Positions 1 to 8,903 of a DNA stretch of 54,417 nucleotides are shown here, piece after piece (the first letter of the stretch is position 1; each line of letters starts with the position of its first letter). The notes under the pieces are model-generated. The model made no database searches, had not been told where the DNA came from, and saw only the letters and a list, made by a program, of their open reading frames with translations. Made by a program: the position numbers and the translations under genes. This DNA comes from Nostoc sp. NMS2 (GTDB lineage Bacteria > Cyanobacteriota > Cyanobacteriia > Cyanobacteriales > Nostocaceae), in the NCBI RefSeq assembly GCF_017115105.1, contig NZ_JABXKH010000067.1:1-54417 (forward strand). Direction: 5' to 3'.

Positions 1-54
1 CGACCCAAAACGCGCTGTCTGTAGAGACAGGGGACTTAAACCCCCAAAGTTCGT

Positions 55-131
55 TCAAAGCCTCTCTCCTAATAGGAGAGAGGAATGGAAGTGAGGTCAA
101 ACTGTATTGTAGCTATTCGAGAACCGCTATA
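55..131. repeat. Dispersed palindromic repeat, copy 1
   Basis: This stretch of about 77 bases reappears inverted at 32792-32868 with only a few differences. It contains a hairpin built on CCTCTCTCC/GGAGAGAGG. Shorter relatives with the same GGAGAGAGGAATGGAAG core occur near 16915-16945 and 22139-22180. The remainder of 1-426 shows no coding potential; it includes a small hairpin CTGTCT/AGACAG at 15-30. I see no gene in this interval. Confidence 0.7.
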
Positions 132-426
132 TTTAGTTGCAAAATTAGGGCTGAAAGACTCTTTCTCCAGTTCGGCGACTATTTTTATTCTGCCGTCCTT
201 TCCGTCAAAGAATAATTTCTAACCCTTGTTATTTAGTATTTTCGCAACAAACAACAGTAAAAAAAGTAGCAAATATCCAGTTAGAAGTATCTAATTTGAT
301 GATTACCACTCTTGAATTAGTCTTGTCAGAGTAAACTGAAAACCTTTGTCCAAATCTGTAACACTTTCTACTTTAGTCATGATTTTTCTGGATTGGGACT
401 TTTCAGACTTGGCACGAAAAGTTAGG

Positions 427-606
427 TCAAGGTAAGGCTTCAATTAGTTCACGAATCACATCTATTGCTGGTTTGCCTGTTTGTTCACAATACTTTTCAA
501 GGTTCTGAGCTTCATCTAATGTCAAGTTTAAGGTAATTCGCTTAAGCGCCTTTTTCTTGCTGGAGGTTGCCAAATGGGGAAATTTAAGTGCAGCAGTTTT
601 ATTCAT
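427..606 (-). CDS. Small RHH-like (CopG-type) protein, hypothetical
   Basis: A 59-residue protein if translation starts at the ATG at 606. An upstream in-frame ATG at 684 would add 26 residues that look unlike the rest, so the internal start is preferred. The C-terminal half (ITLNLTLDEAQNLEKYCEQ, then a helix ending near IRELIEALP) has the beta-strand/helix/helix pattern of ribbon-helix-helix DNA-binding proteins such as antitoxins or plasmid copy-control proteins. The basic KKKALKR segment before the strand fits DNA binding. No partner toxin is visible next to it. Function is not known; the family call is inference from pattern only. Confidence 0.45.
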   Translation of the reverse strand: MNKTAALKFPHLATSSKKKALKRITLNLTLDEAQNLEKYCEQTGKPAIDVIRELIEALP

Positions 607-737
607 TGATTGATAGGCTAGATATATACAAACTTTCCTTATCAAGCTTCCCAATTCCGAAACGTCTTTACCAGTGAAAATCAAGATTTTGAGATTGAAC
701 TTAAGCGTTAAGCCGCAAATACATTACTGAAAACAGA

Positions 738-957
738 AGGTATTAAATTACTAGGGTCATACGTAATGAATCTGCTCTTACTGTTGGTGCAAGAAGCTTT
801 CGGCTGAACACCTTGTATCAGCAATGACCCACAGACCAGATTTTATGTTAAAGAAGTTACCGAAACGATTAGATTGCTAAAGGTGGCTGACATTAGCAAG
901 CATTTTGGACATACAACTATTTGAAATTTTCTGCAAGATGAAATTGTTCCTTTGTGA
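738..957 (+). pseudogene. Decayed gene remnant with frameshift and stop
   Basis: Two reading frames carry protein-like sequence in succession. The first encodes a stretch resembling RNESALTVGARSFRLNTLYQQ before a stop near 812. After a frame change the second encodes YVKEVTETIRLLKVADIS, followed by KHFGHTTI, an in-frame TGA, and NFLQDEIVPL. The even amino-acid composition across the interruptions suggests a once intact gene broken by at least one frameshift and one stop. I do not recognise the family. It could instead be chance reading frames; the whole 685-1037 interval otherwise holds no intact gene. Confidence 0.3.
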
Positions 958-1037
958 TAGCTATCACCTTATATCTATAGCAACTTAGTAGATAATTCCT
1001 TTTAGTTAAAGGCGATTACCCAAACGCGAGTTAATAA

Positions 1038-4000
1038 ATGACTTTACAGAATTGGAGACGAAAGCGTGGCGTTGCACTTACTACCAAGGGGTTACAAAAA
1101 ATTAACGAAGCAAAGCATTGGTCAGAAGTAAAAGAAAATTTTGGAAACAGGTATACTCTCGAAGAAATGAGTGCCCGCTCTGGGTTATATTCCGCTACCA
1201 TCTCGAAAGTCTTGAATCGAGAAGGAGGGGTTGATAAACAGACCATTGAAAAGCTTTTTTCCGCTTTCCACTTAAAAATAGATAAAAGTGACTATTTAAG
1301 CTCAACTAATCGTCTAGATTGGGGAGAAGCTATCTTTAACCCAGTTTTTTATGGACGCACAGAAGAACTTACTACCCTAGAGCAATGGATTCTCAATGAA
1401 CGCTGTCGATTGGTGGCACTATTAGGAATAGGAGGTATTGGGAAAACAACGCTGTCTATAAAGCTTGCTCAACAGATTCAGGAAAACTTTGAGTATGTGA
1501 TCTGGCGATCGCTAGGAGAAGCCCCACCTGTTAAAATTATTCTCAGTAACTTAATCCAATTTTTATCTGACGAACAGGAAACAGAAAGCAATTTACCAGA
1601 AAGCTTTAGCGAACGGGTATCGCGACTTCTCTATTATCTGCAAAATCATCGCTGTTTGGTGATCCTTGATAATGCAGAGTCAATTCTCCGCAGTGGTAGC
1701 CGCGCCGGACTTTATCGAGAAGGATATGAGGAATATGGTGAGCTTTTAAGACGAATAGGAGAAGCAACTCACCAAAGCTGCTTAGTGCTGACTAGTCGTG
1801 AAAAACCGAAAGAAGTGGCATTGCTAGAAGGACAAGCACTACCTGTTCGCTCATTACTACTGAGTGGTTTGAAGATGCTAGAAGGCCAAGAAATCTTGAA
1901 ACTTAAAGGGCTATCGGCAGCACAGGATGAATGGAAAGTAATGATTGAGCGCTATGCAGGCAATCCCTTAGCCTTGAAGATAGTTGCTACGACCGTTCAA
2001 GATATCTTTGATGGTAATGTGACTGTCTTTTTGCAGCAAGATACGTCTGTTTTTGGCGACATTCGCGATATTTTAGAGCAGCAGTTTGAGCGCTTGTCAG
2101 ATTTAGAAAAGGATATCATGTACTGGCTAGCGATTAATCGGGAGTCAGTTACACTCTCAGAATTGCGAGATGATATCATATCACCAGTACCACAAGCAAA
2201 ATTGCTAGAGGCTGTAGAATCTTTAGGAAGGCGATCGCTAATCGAGAAAGCTACGCCTACGCTTATTGAAAAAACCGGATCGCTTTTTACTCTCCAGCCT
2301 GTGGTCATGGAGTATGTAACTAGTAGCTTGATAGAACACGTCTGTGAAGAAATTATCACTGAGAATATTTATTTATTCAGGAGTAAAGCTCTAACAAAAG
2401 CGACAGCAAAAGAATATGTTAGGGATACTCAAATTCGCCTCATCATCAAACCAGTTATAGATGGGCTGCTTACTGCCTTTAGAAGTAAAAAAAACCTAGA
2501 AAATCACTTAGCTCAAATTTTAGCAACTCTCCGACAGATATCCCCCCTAGAACAAAGTTATACAGCAGGAAATGTCTTTAACCTGCTTTGTCATTTAGAA
2601 ACCGATCTCAGCAATTATGATTTTTCTTATCTAACTATTTGGCAAGCCGACTTACAGAATGTAAAGTTGCATAATACAAATTTTGCTCACACCCATCTAG
2701 CCAAATCTGTTTTTATTGAAACCTTTGGTGGTATTTTTTCGGTAGCTTTTAGTCCGAATGGTAAACTTTTAGCTACTGGTGATACCAATGGAGAAATTCG
2801 CTTATACGAAGTTGCCAATAGTCAGCAACTTATGACCTGTAAAGGTCATGGTGGTTGGGTTTGGTCGGTCACATTTAGTCCCGACGGTCAGGTTCTTGCC
2901 AGTGGTAGTAATGACCAAACAATAAAACTGTGGGATATCAATAATGGTCAGTGTTTCAAAACTTTAGAGGGTCATAGTGGTGGGGTTCGTTCAGTTACTT
3001 TTAGTCCCAACGCTCAGATTCTTGCTAGTGGTAGTGATGACCAAACAGTGAAGCTATGGAATACCAGTACAGGCAAATGTCTAAAAACCTTACAGGAAGT
3101 TGGTTGTAATGTATGGTCTGTTGCCTTCAGTCCAAAAGATTACATGTTGGCAACTGGAAATGATGACTATAAAGTAAGGCTGTGGGATATTAACAGCAAT
3201 TCATGTATTCACACCTTAGAGGGCCACACTCAGAGGGTATACTCAGTCGCTTTTAGCCCTGACGGTAATACACTAGCTAGTGGGAGCCATGACCAAACAG
3301 TTAAACTTTGGGACACGAGTACTGGTAAATGTATTAAAACTTTACAGGGGCATACAGACTTAGTACATTCAGTTACCTTCAGTGTAGATGGTAGCGCTCT
3401 TGTTAGTTGCGGTGAAGAGCAAACAGTTAGGGTATGGGATTTTGTTACTGGTCAATGCCTTAAAACTCTAGAGGGACATAGAAGTAGAGTATGGTCGCTA
3501 GCAATATGTATAAATAGTAGTATATGTGCTAGTAGCAGTGATGACCAAACGGTAAAATTATGGGATATCAACACTGGTAGATGTATTAAGACTTTACGGA
3601 GTTTCAACAATGGGATATGGTCAGTCGTTGTCAGCCCAGACGGTAAGATTATTGCTAGTGGTAGTTACGATCAAACAGTAACACTGTGGGATGTTACTAC
3701 TGGTAAGTGTCTAAAAACTTTGAGGGGACATACTAATCGAGTTACATCGGTAACTTTCAGTGCTGATAGTCAAATTCTTGCCAGTGGCAGCGAAGACCAA
3801 ACCTTAAGGCTATGGGATTTTAATACTGGTAAGTGTCTAAAAATTTTGAGGGGACATACTAATCGAGTTACATCAGTAACTTTCAGTGCTGATAGTCAAA
3901 TTCTTGCTAGTGGTAGCGATGACCAAACAGTAATGGTCTGGGATATTGGCACTGGTCAATGTCTTAATACTTTACGAGAACATGGTGGTAGAACATGGTC

Positions 4001-4580
4001 AGTCACCTTCAGCCCTAACAGTAATATATTAGCCAGTGGTAGTCATGACCGAACAGTGAAACTCTGGGATGTTCGCACTGGTAGATGCCTTCATACTCTA
4101 GAGGGTCATACCGAATGGGTTTGGGCAGTTGGCTTCAGTTCAGATGGTGGGATGCTAGCTAGCGGTAGCGAAGATCAAACGATTAAAATCTGGGATGTCA
4201 GCATTGGTAAGTGTCTTAGAACTTTGCAAGACCATACAAATACTGTATATTCAGTCGCTTTCAGCCCGGATGGTCGCATACTGGCGAGTGGCAGTGGTGA
4301 CCAAACAGTGAAGCTTTGGGATGTTAACACAGGTAGCTGTTTAAGAACTTTATTCGGACATACTAGATGGGTTTGGTCAATTACCTTTAGTTGCGATGGT
4401 CAGACTGTGGTCAGTTGTAGTGAAGATGAGACAATTAAGATTTGGGATGTACAAACAGGTAAATGTTTGAAAACTTTGAAAAGTAAAAATCCTTATGAGG
4501 GAATGAATATCACTAGCATAAGCGGGTTAACTGAGTCTCAGAAGGATACTTTAAAAGCTCTAGGAGCAGTTGAGTATTAA
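1038..4580 (+). CDS. STAND-type NB-ARC ATPase with 14 WD40 repeats
   Basis: An 1180-residue cytoplasmic signalling protein. An N-terminal helix-turn-helix-like region (about residues 40-62, TLEEMSARSGLYSATISKVL) precedes an NB-ARC module with P-loop GIGGIGKTTL (about 130-139) and a Walker B segment CLVILDNAES (about 206-215). A short pentapeptide-like stretch (ADLQNVKLHNTNF) leads into 14 WD40 units, each with a GH...W(S/T)V...SPDG...LASGS.DQTVKLWD core, enough for two seven-blade propellers. The tail NPYEGMNITSISGLTESQ matches the C-terminus commonly seen in cyanobacterial NB-ARC/WD40 proteins. Such proteins are thought to oligomerise on ligand binding; the ligand and the output here are unknown. 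Blades 8 and 9 are almost identical at DNA level, indicating recent internal duplication. A small HIP1-linked repeat is fused in frame near 2231-2265. Confidence 0.9.
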   Translation: MTLQNWRRKRGVALTTKGLQKINEAKHWSEVKENFGNRYTLEEMSARSGLYSATISKVLNREGGVDKQTIEKLFSAFHLKIDKSDYLSSTNRLDWGEAIFNPVFYGRTEELTTLEQWILNERCRLVALLGIGGIGKTTLSIKLAQQIQENFEYVIWRSLGEAPPVKIILSNLIQFLSDEQETESNLPESFSERVSRLLYYLQNHRCLVILDNAESILRSGSRAGLYREGYEEYGELLRRIGEATHQSCLVLTSREKPKEVALLEGQALPVRSLLLSGLKMLEGQEILKLKGLSAAQDEWKVMIERYAGNPLALKIVATTVQDIFDGNVTVFLQQDTSVFGDIRDILEQQFERLSDLEKDIMYWLAINRESVTLSELRDDIISPVPQAKLLEAVESLGRRSLIEKATPTLIEKTGSLFTLQPVVMEYVTSSLIEHVCEEIITENIYLFRSKALTKATAKEYVRDTQIRLIIKPVIDGLLTAFRSKKNLENHLAQILATLRQISPLEQSYTAGNVFNLLCHLETDLSNYDFSYLTIWQADLQNVKLHNTNFAHTHLAKSVFIETFGGIFSVAFSPNGKLLATGDTNGEIRLYEVANSQQLMTCKGHGGWVWSVTFSPDGQVLASGSNDQTIKLWDINNGQCFKTLEGHSGGVRSVTFSPNAQILASGSDDQTVKLWNTSTGKCLKTLQEVGCNVWSVAFSPKDYMLATGNDDYKVRLWDINSNSCIHTLEGHTQRVYSVAFSPDGNTLASGSHDQTVKLWDTSTGKCIKTLQGHTDLVHSVTFSVDGSALVSCGEEQTVRVWDFVTGQCLKTLEGHRSRVWSLAICINSSICASSSDDQTVKLWDINTGRCIKTLRSFNNGIWSVVVSPDGKIIASGSYDQTVTLWDVTTGKCLKTLRGHTNRVTSVTFSADSQILASGSEDQTLRLWDFNTGKCLKILRGHTNRVTSVTFSADSQILASGSDDQTVMVWDIGTGQCLNTLREHGGRTWSVTFSPNSNILASGSHDRTVKLWDVRTGRCLHTLEGHTEWVWAVGFSSDGGMLASGSEDQTIKIWDVSIGKCLRTLQDHTNTVYSVAFSPDGRILASGSGDQTVKLWDVNTGSCLRTLFGHTRWVWSITFSCDGQTVVSCSEDETIKIWDVQTGKCLKTLKSKNPYEGMNITSISGLTESQKDTLKALGAVEY

Positions 4581-4640
4581 AGGAGACTTAATATTAGAGT
4601 TAGAATATAGAGTCAAGCCAGCTTGCGAACAAGTGCTAAT

Positions 4641-5624
4641 TCAATTAGTTATTTTGCGTTTCAATAGCGAAACTGCACCTAAAATGCTGTATGCTAGCAT
4701 TCCTAATCCAGCAGATGCTTCGGGTACTGATACTGGCTTAAGTGCTGAGAATGCTAATTCTCCAATTAGTTTATGAGCAGTAGTTGTAGGATGCACTTCG
4801 TCCCAAAATAAAAATTCTTCAGGGTTACAGAAAACTTGTTGTGTGGGAACATCTATAGGCACTACTGATAAGTCTTCGCTAATGCAAGAGTTAGTTACGT
4901 TTGTAAAACCGAATTCCTCTGGAGCAGCAACGATCCGATCAAATAGGGAATTAACATTCAGTTCTATAATGTTAATATCGGGACTTAATTGTTGGCTCAA
5001 AACTTGGAGTTCGGTATTCAAGCTAAAGTTATGTTCACTGCTGAGCGTGTTGAATAAGTTGGAACGTTGACTATCGAAATTTGCAAAAGGCAATTTTCCT
5101 AAATCTGGCAAGTTGACCACCATGATATCTCTAGCACCATCAGCAACAAGCGATGTCAACGCTGCTGATAAATTTGTCACTGTATTGGTAGGATTGGGAT
5201 CACCACCGAAAAAGTAACTTAGGTAGTCATTAGTACCAGCCCAAATAATATACAGAGCATTAGAATCAGCAGTTTGATTTTTTGCGACAAAGTTATTTAT
5301 CTGTTGCTGCAATCCTGGTAAAGTAGCTAAACCAATATTCTCAGTTCCTGTAGTCGCACCACCAAAAGCAAAGTTATTTTTCAGATTTAATGTCAATCCT
5401 AGATCGGAGGCAAGATAATCAACCCAAATTGGGCCATTAGAAAAACGCCCATTAGAGTAGGTTGGACTTGGGGGAATAATTCCGTTAGTGGCATTAAATA
5501 CATTACCAGTATCAGACAAACTGTCTCCAAAGACGTAAATGTTGTCATAATCTTTTGCTAATACTTTGAGTGGAAATATCAAAGATAACAGCAAAAATCC
5601 TGTTGTTATAATTTGTTTTTGCAC
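4641..5624 (-). CDS. Exported GDSL/SGNH esterase with PEP-CTERM-like tail
   Basis: A 327-residue secreted hydrolase. Residues 1-23 form a signal peptide (FLLLSLIFPLKVLA then KDYDN). The SGNH catalytic blocks are present: the nucleophile block FGDSLSDTGN, the block III segment WAGTNDYLSY and the C-terminal WDEVHPTT with the Asp/His pair. It resembles lipase/acylhydrolase (thermolabile-haemolysin type) proteins common in cyanobacteria. The C-terminus SVPEASAGLGML followed by a hydrophobic helix and LKRK is a PEP-CTERM-like sorting signal (VPEA instead of VPEP), predicting processing by an exosortase-type system and surface or exopolysaccharide association. It converges on the WD40 gene with 60 bases between the two stops. 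Substrate unknown. Confidence 0.88.
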   Translation of the reverse strand: MQKQIITTGFLLLSLIFPLKVLAKDYDNIYVFGDSLSDTGNVFNATNGIIPPSPTYSNGRFSNGPIWVDYLASDLGLTLNLKNNFAFGGATTGTENIGLATLPGLQQQINNFVAKNQTADSNALYIIWAGTNDYLSYFFGGDPNPTNTVTNLSAALTSLVADGARDIMVVNLPDLGKLPFANFDSQRSNLFNTLSSEHNFSLNTELQVLSQQLSPDINIIELNVNSLFDRIVAAPEEFGFTNVTNSCISEDLSVVPIDVPTQQVFCNPEEFLFWDEVHPTTTAHKLIGELAFSALKPVSVPEASAGLGMLAYSILGAVSLLKRKITN

Positions 5625-5665
5625 AGTTAATTCCTTAATCTAGTTTCAACCTTGTAAAGATGTCC

Positions 5666-6805
5666 TTAAAAAGAAACTTCACTCTTTTGTTGAGAGCTTT
5701 CTTTTGCTGATTTAGAGCTTTCAAGAGGGTCGCAACTTAGCGCTACATTGCCCCAGCGCATAACGTTCGCAGCAATAGCACCGGCTGCACCGAAGCCATA
5801 GACGAGAACCAGATCATTTTCGCGAATCTTGCCCAATTTTGCAGCGTAGTACATATTGGCGACAGTAAGTACTGGCCCAATGTTTGCGTATTTAGGATAG
5901 AGGTTGATCGTCCGCTCTGGGTCAATGCCCAGTACGCGCGTGCAGAAGCTGGCAAACCAAGCAGTAGATGTATTGAAAATAAAAAAATCGATTTGATCGA
6001 GTGTTACATCGGCCGCAGCGATCGCACCCTCACAGCATGTACGCAGAAACCCCACGGCTGTTTCACGAGTCACCTTGTTCGCTTCCTTGCATAGCTTCAT
6101 GCGAACCTGTGGATTGCCTTGTGCGTCCGTCGTAAGTTTGGGAAAAACGACATTACACAACTCACCAGCATGAATGGTCTTTGTGCCAAGGATTCCCTGA
6201 TTCAATTCTAGTGAACCAACCACGAAAGCTCCGGCACCATCACTAAGGAACCATGACATGGTATCGTCCTCATCGACAAAGCGAGAGTATGTGCATGAAA
6301 TAACTACCAACACATTGCGGTACTCTCCTGCTCGTACCAGGGCACAGGCGGTTTGAAGCGCAATAGGTGTACTCCCGCATGTTGCATCAAGATTCCATGC
6401 AGCACCTTGCAGGCTAAGTTGACGGGCAAGGAAAGCTGCATCACCAAGTCCGATTTGTTCAGGCCATACAGAAGCGACAATCATGAGATCAACGTCTTTA
6501 ACAGAAAGTTTAGCTGCTTCGAGGGCATCCCTTGCTGCACGCTCCTCTAGTATTAATGAAGACTCACCACTACCAAGTATCCATCGCTCAACAGTACCAC
6601 GAAATGGGTCTGACAGATATGGCATCATTTCTAAGTCAAACTCGTTGCTGGGGGTTGAGCCTGTGAGCGAAAACATCCTCGCCAAGCTTTTTTGTTCTGC
6701 CTGAGCAATTAACTCCGGGTATTTTTCCCTGTAATAATCGTTACTACGTCTAACGCTGGGAAAGCTCACTGCGATCGCTCGAATACCTACTGGTTTCTCT
6801 ACCAT
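5666..6805 (-). CDS. 3-oxoacyl-ACP synthase III-like enzyme with atypical active site
   Basis: A 379-residue thiolase-fold protein of the ketosynthase III class. The acylated cysteine lies in LDATCGSTP (about Cys143). The position of the usual catalytic histidine (PHQAN motif in FabH) reads FIFNTSTAW, so His appears replaced by Asn (about residue 278), while the later asparagine is probably kept in KYANIGP (about 308). The end of the chain has the glycine-rich YGFGAAGAIAANVMRW. FabH needs Cys-His-Asn to decarboxylate malonyl-ACP, so this enzyme may instead do acyl transfer or a non-decarboxylating condensation. It follows the ThDP enzyme by 13 bases on the same strand and is surely co-transcribed with it. 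This points to a specialised metabolite rather than primary fatty-acid synthesis. Product unknown. Confidence 0.82.
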   Translation of the reverse strand: MVEKPVGIRAIAVSFPSVRRSNDYYREKYPELIAQAEQKSLARMFSLTGSTPSNEFDLEMMPYLSDPFRGTVERWILGSGESSLILEERAARDALEAAKLSVKDVDLMIVASVWPEQIGLGDAAFLARQLSLQGAAWNLDATCGSTPIALQTACALVRAGEYRNVLVVISCTYSRFVDEDDTMSWFLSDGAGAFVVGSLELNQGILGTKTIHAGELCNVVFPKLTTDAQGNPQVRMKLCKEANKVTRETAVGFLRTCCEGAIAAADVTLDQIDFFIFNTSTAWFASFCTRVLGIDPERTINLYPKYANIGPVLTVANMYYAAKLGKIRENDLVLVYGFGAAGAIAANVMRWGNVALSCDPLESSKSAKESSQQKSEVSF

Positions 6806-6818
6806 AACTAATCTCCTC

Positions 6819-8576
6819 TCAGTAATTCGTAGCGCCTTGCGAAATTAGACTGTCTAGACGGCTTCCTATTGGTGCAGGACAGGTAGGTTCAATGAGTACA
6901 TCAACAACAAATGGGCTAGTCGCTGCGATCGCTTTTTCTAGTGCTACTTGAACGTCAGCTTCCCTTTCAACCCGAATACCATCTGCTCCCATCCCCTGAG
7001 CAATCTTGACGAAATCTGCCTGCGGAATTGTTGCATCTACGTTCTTGAATCCTAGATATGCTATTCCCTGTTCACAGATGTTGTAGCGCCCATCGTTGAG
7101 TACAATCCAGACCGCAGGAACTTGATATTTTACAGCCGTGTTTACTTCGCTGTTCATCAGCATGGCACCATCTCCGACAATAGCAACAGCCTTGCCATTC
7201 CGTGCCAAAGCAGCACCTACTACACCTGTGACAAAATGCCCCATAGAACCAAATCCGTTGCTAATCCGGTAACGACTTGGTGTGGTAAATCGCAGCAGGT
7301 GAATCACCCAAGCAAACGAGTTACCTGACTCTGCCATTACTAATGCATCGCTTCCATCAACAATCACTTGTTGAATTACATTCATGAGCAGTTCTGGTCG
7401 TACTAGACCGTTCACACTTGGCTTGATGAGATCGCGTTTAAATCGAGGCAGCATTATTGTCCTTGAGCGACCAGTACTTTTTGGGAAGTTCTTCAGCAGG
7501 TTCTTTAGGAATATTGCTACGTTGGACTGGATGGCAAAAGTCTCGGCGGATGGATATGCAGTTCCTGGAATCTTTGTGTCGATGTCAACATGCAAAAAGC
7601 CTTGTCGGGGAATCATCTCAGGGTTCCAGAATGAGGTAAACTCACCAAGACGTGTTCCCAAAACCAGTATGCGCCTTGGACGTTGCTCCCTCATGTACCT
7701 GACAACAGACTCATGCCCACCAAAGCCGGTAACGCCTACAAACTGAGGATGATCTTCAGGAAAAATACCTTTGGCCCGTGGTGAACACATTACGGCAGCC
7801 CCTGTTCTCTCGGCAAGCTGGCGAATCTCTTTTGCAGCACCCCGTGCCCCGAAGCCCACCCAGATTGCAAACGGCCCCTCAGAGAGTAAGTGGACACATT
7901 CGGCTATTGTTTCTTCGCTTGCTGTTGCCGCAGCCTGAGACAAAGTTACTCGTGGCAAAGATGTATTTATTGAACTTGTCTGAATGTTTGTCGGAATACT
8001 GATATGAGCTACAAATCCTCCAGGTTGTCCTAAACCAAGAGCAATCCTTCGAGCAACCTCTGGAAGTTCATCGCTGGATTCGAGGGTTGTCGCATAATGG
8101 AATATTGTCCCCGAAGTAAAAATATCTGCACTAGGCATAGTGTAGTTGCTAGTTTCTTGACAAGCCCACCGACCACGTTGTAATGAAGAGGTCGAAGCTG
8201 ACACTAAAATGACTTTAGCACCCTCCCAACGGGCAGCCAACAGCCCTGTTAAAGCATTGGTGATCCCCGGCCCTGTAGTAGTGAATACCACAACTGGGCG
8301 ATCGCTAGCAAAGTGCGCCTCAATAGCTGCAAAAGCGGCTCCAGCTTCATGCCGAAAGTGTAGCACCTGGATGGGACTTTGATGTAATGCAGCCCACATT
8401 GGCGCGATCGCACCTCCCGAAACACCAAAGGCATACTCTACTCCCATATCTCCCAGGATTTTTACCACTGCCTCTGCCACTAAACAAGGTCTAGATGGCT
8501 TGCTATGAGATTGCTCTTCCGTAAAGTTTAATTGTTCGCTGGTATTCGCTTGTGTATCCTGAAATTTGAGATGCAT
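6819..8576 (-). CDS. ThDP-dependent enzyme, acetolactate synthase-like
   Basis: A 585-residue protein with the three-domain layout of the acetolactate synthase/benzoylformate decarboxylase family. The activating glutamate is in FRHEAGAAFAA (Glu77). The ThDP/Mg signature begins GDGAMLMNSEVNTAV and ends LNDGRY in the C-terminal third. A poorly conserved 30-residue leader precedes the domain start (CLVAEAVVKILGD). No regulatory IlvN-type small subunit is nearby, so branched-chain amino acid synthesis is unlikely. Scytonemin ScyA is a cyanobacterial relative in the same superfamily that makes acyloins, but no other scytonemin gene is visible. As the first gene of a two-gene unit with the ketosynthase III-like gene, it probably forms a carbon-carbon bond between two 2-oxo acids, or an acid and an aldehyde, to feed the next step. 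Confidence 0.85.
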   Translation of the reverse strand: MHLKFQDTQANTSEQLNFTEEQSHSKPSRPCLVAEAVVKILGDMGVEYAFGVSGGAIAPMWAALHQSPIQVLHFRHEAGAAFAAIEAHFASDRPVVVFTTTGPGITNALTGLLAARWEGAKVILVSASTSSLQRGRWACQETSNYTMPSADIFTSGTIFHYATTLESSDELPEVARRIALGLGQPGGFVAHISIPTNIQTSSINTSLPRVTLSQAAATASEETIAECVHLLSEGPFAIWVGFGARGAAKEIRQLAERTGAAVMCSPRAKGIFPEDHPQFVGVTGFGGHESVVRYMREQRPRRILVLGTRLGEFTSFWNPEMIPRQGFLHVDIDTKIPGTAYPSAETFAIQSNVAIFLKNLLKNFPKSTGRSRTIMLPRFKRDLIKPSVNGLVRPELLMNVIQQVIVDGSDALVMAESGNSFAWVIHLLRFTTPSRYRISNGFGSMGHFVTGVVGAALARNGKAVAIVGDGAMLMNSEVNTAVKYQVPAVWIVLNDGRYNICEQGIAYLGFKNVDATIPQADFVKIAQGMGADGIRVEREADVQVALEKAIAATSPFVVDVLIEPTCPAPIGSRLDSLISQGATNY

Positions 8577-8903
8577 ACAAACTATACTTATTAGGAATAA
8601 TTTTCCCTGTAGAGTAACATGATCTCACACGCTAAACTCAGCAATATTACTTTTTTTGTATAAGTATCATACAAATTTTTTTAGCACTGCTTTCGTAAAG
8701 GAGTTAGTAACATTAAAACGACCTTCACCTTTCGCCTTGTCAATCTTTTAACAGCCAATAACCTGATATAACAAAGGTTTAGAGACTTAAAGAACAATGG
8801 ATGTGGCGATGCCTGCGGCAGGCTGCACCAACGCAGATGGGTTCACCCGTCTTTTGGTTTATGAAAACTGAATACTACTAATCAAGTACTGGAGTATAAA
8901 AAT
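8577..8903. other. Intergenic region with palindromic repeat
   Basis: A 327-base divergent promoter region between the ThDP enzyme and the HAD gene. It is AT-rich near the ThDP start. About 8800-8850 holds a small palindromic repeat (GATGCCTGCGGCAGGCTGC and following bases) of the type scattered through Nostoc genomes. I see no gene here. Confidence 0.5.

Noticed and set aside
6819..8576. Scytonemin gene scyA
   Set aside because: The superfamily fits, but no scyB, scyC or aromatic amino acid gene is near, and the partner is a ketosynthase.
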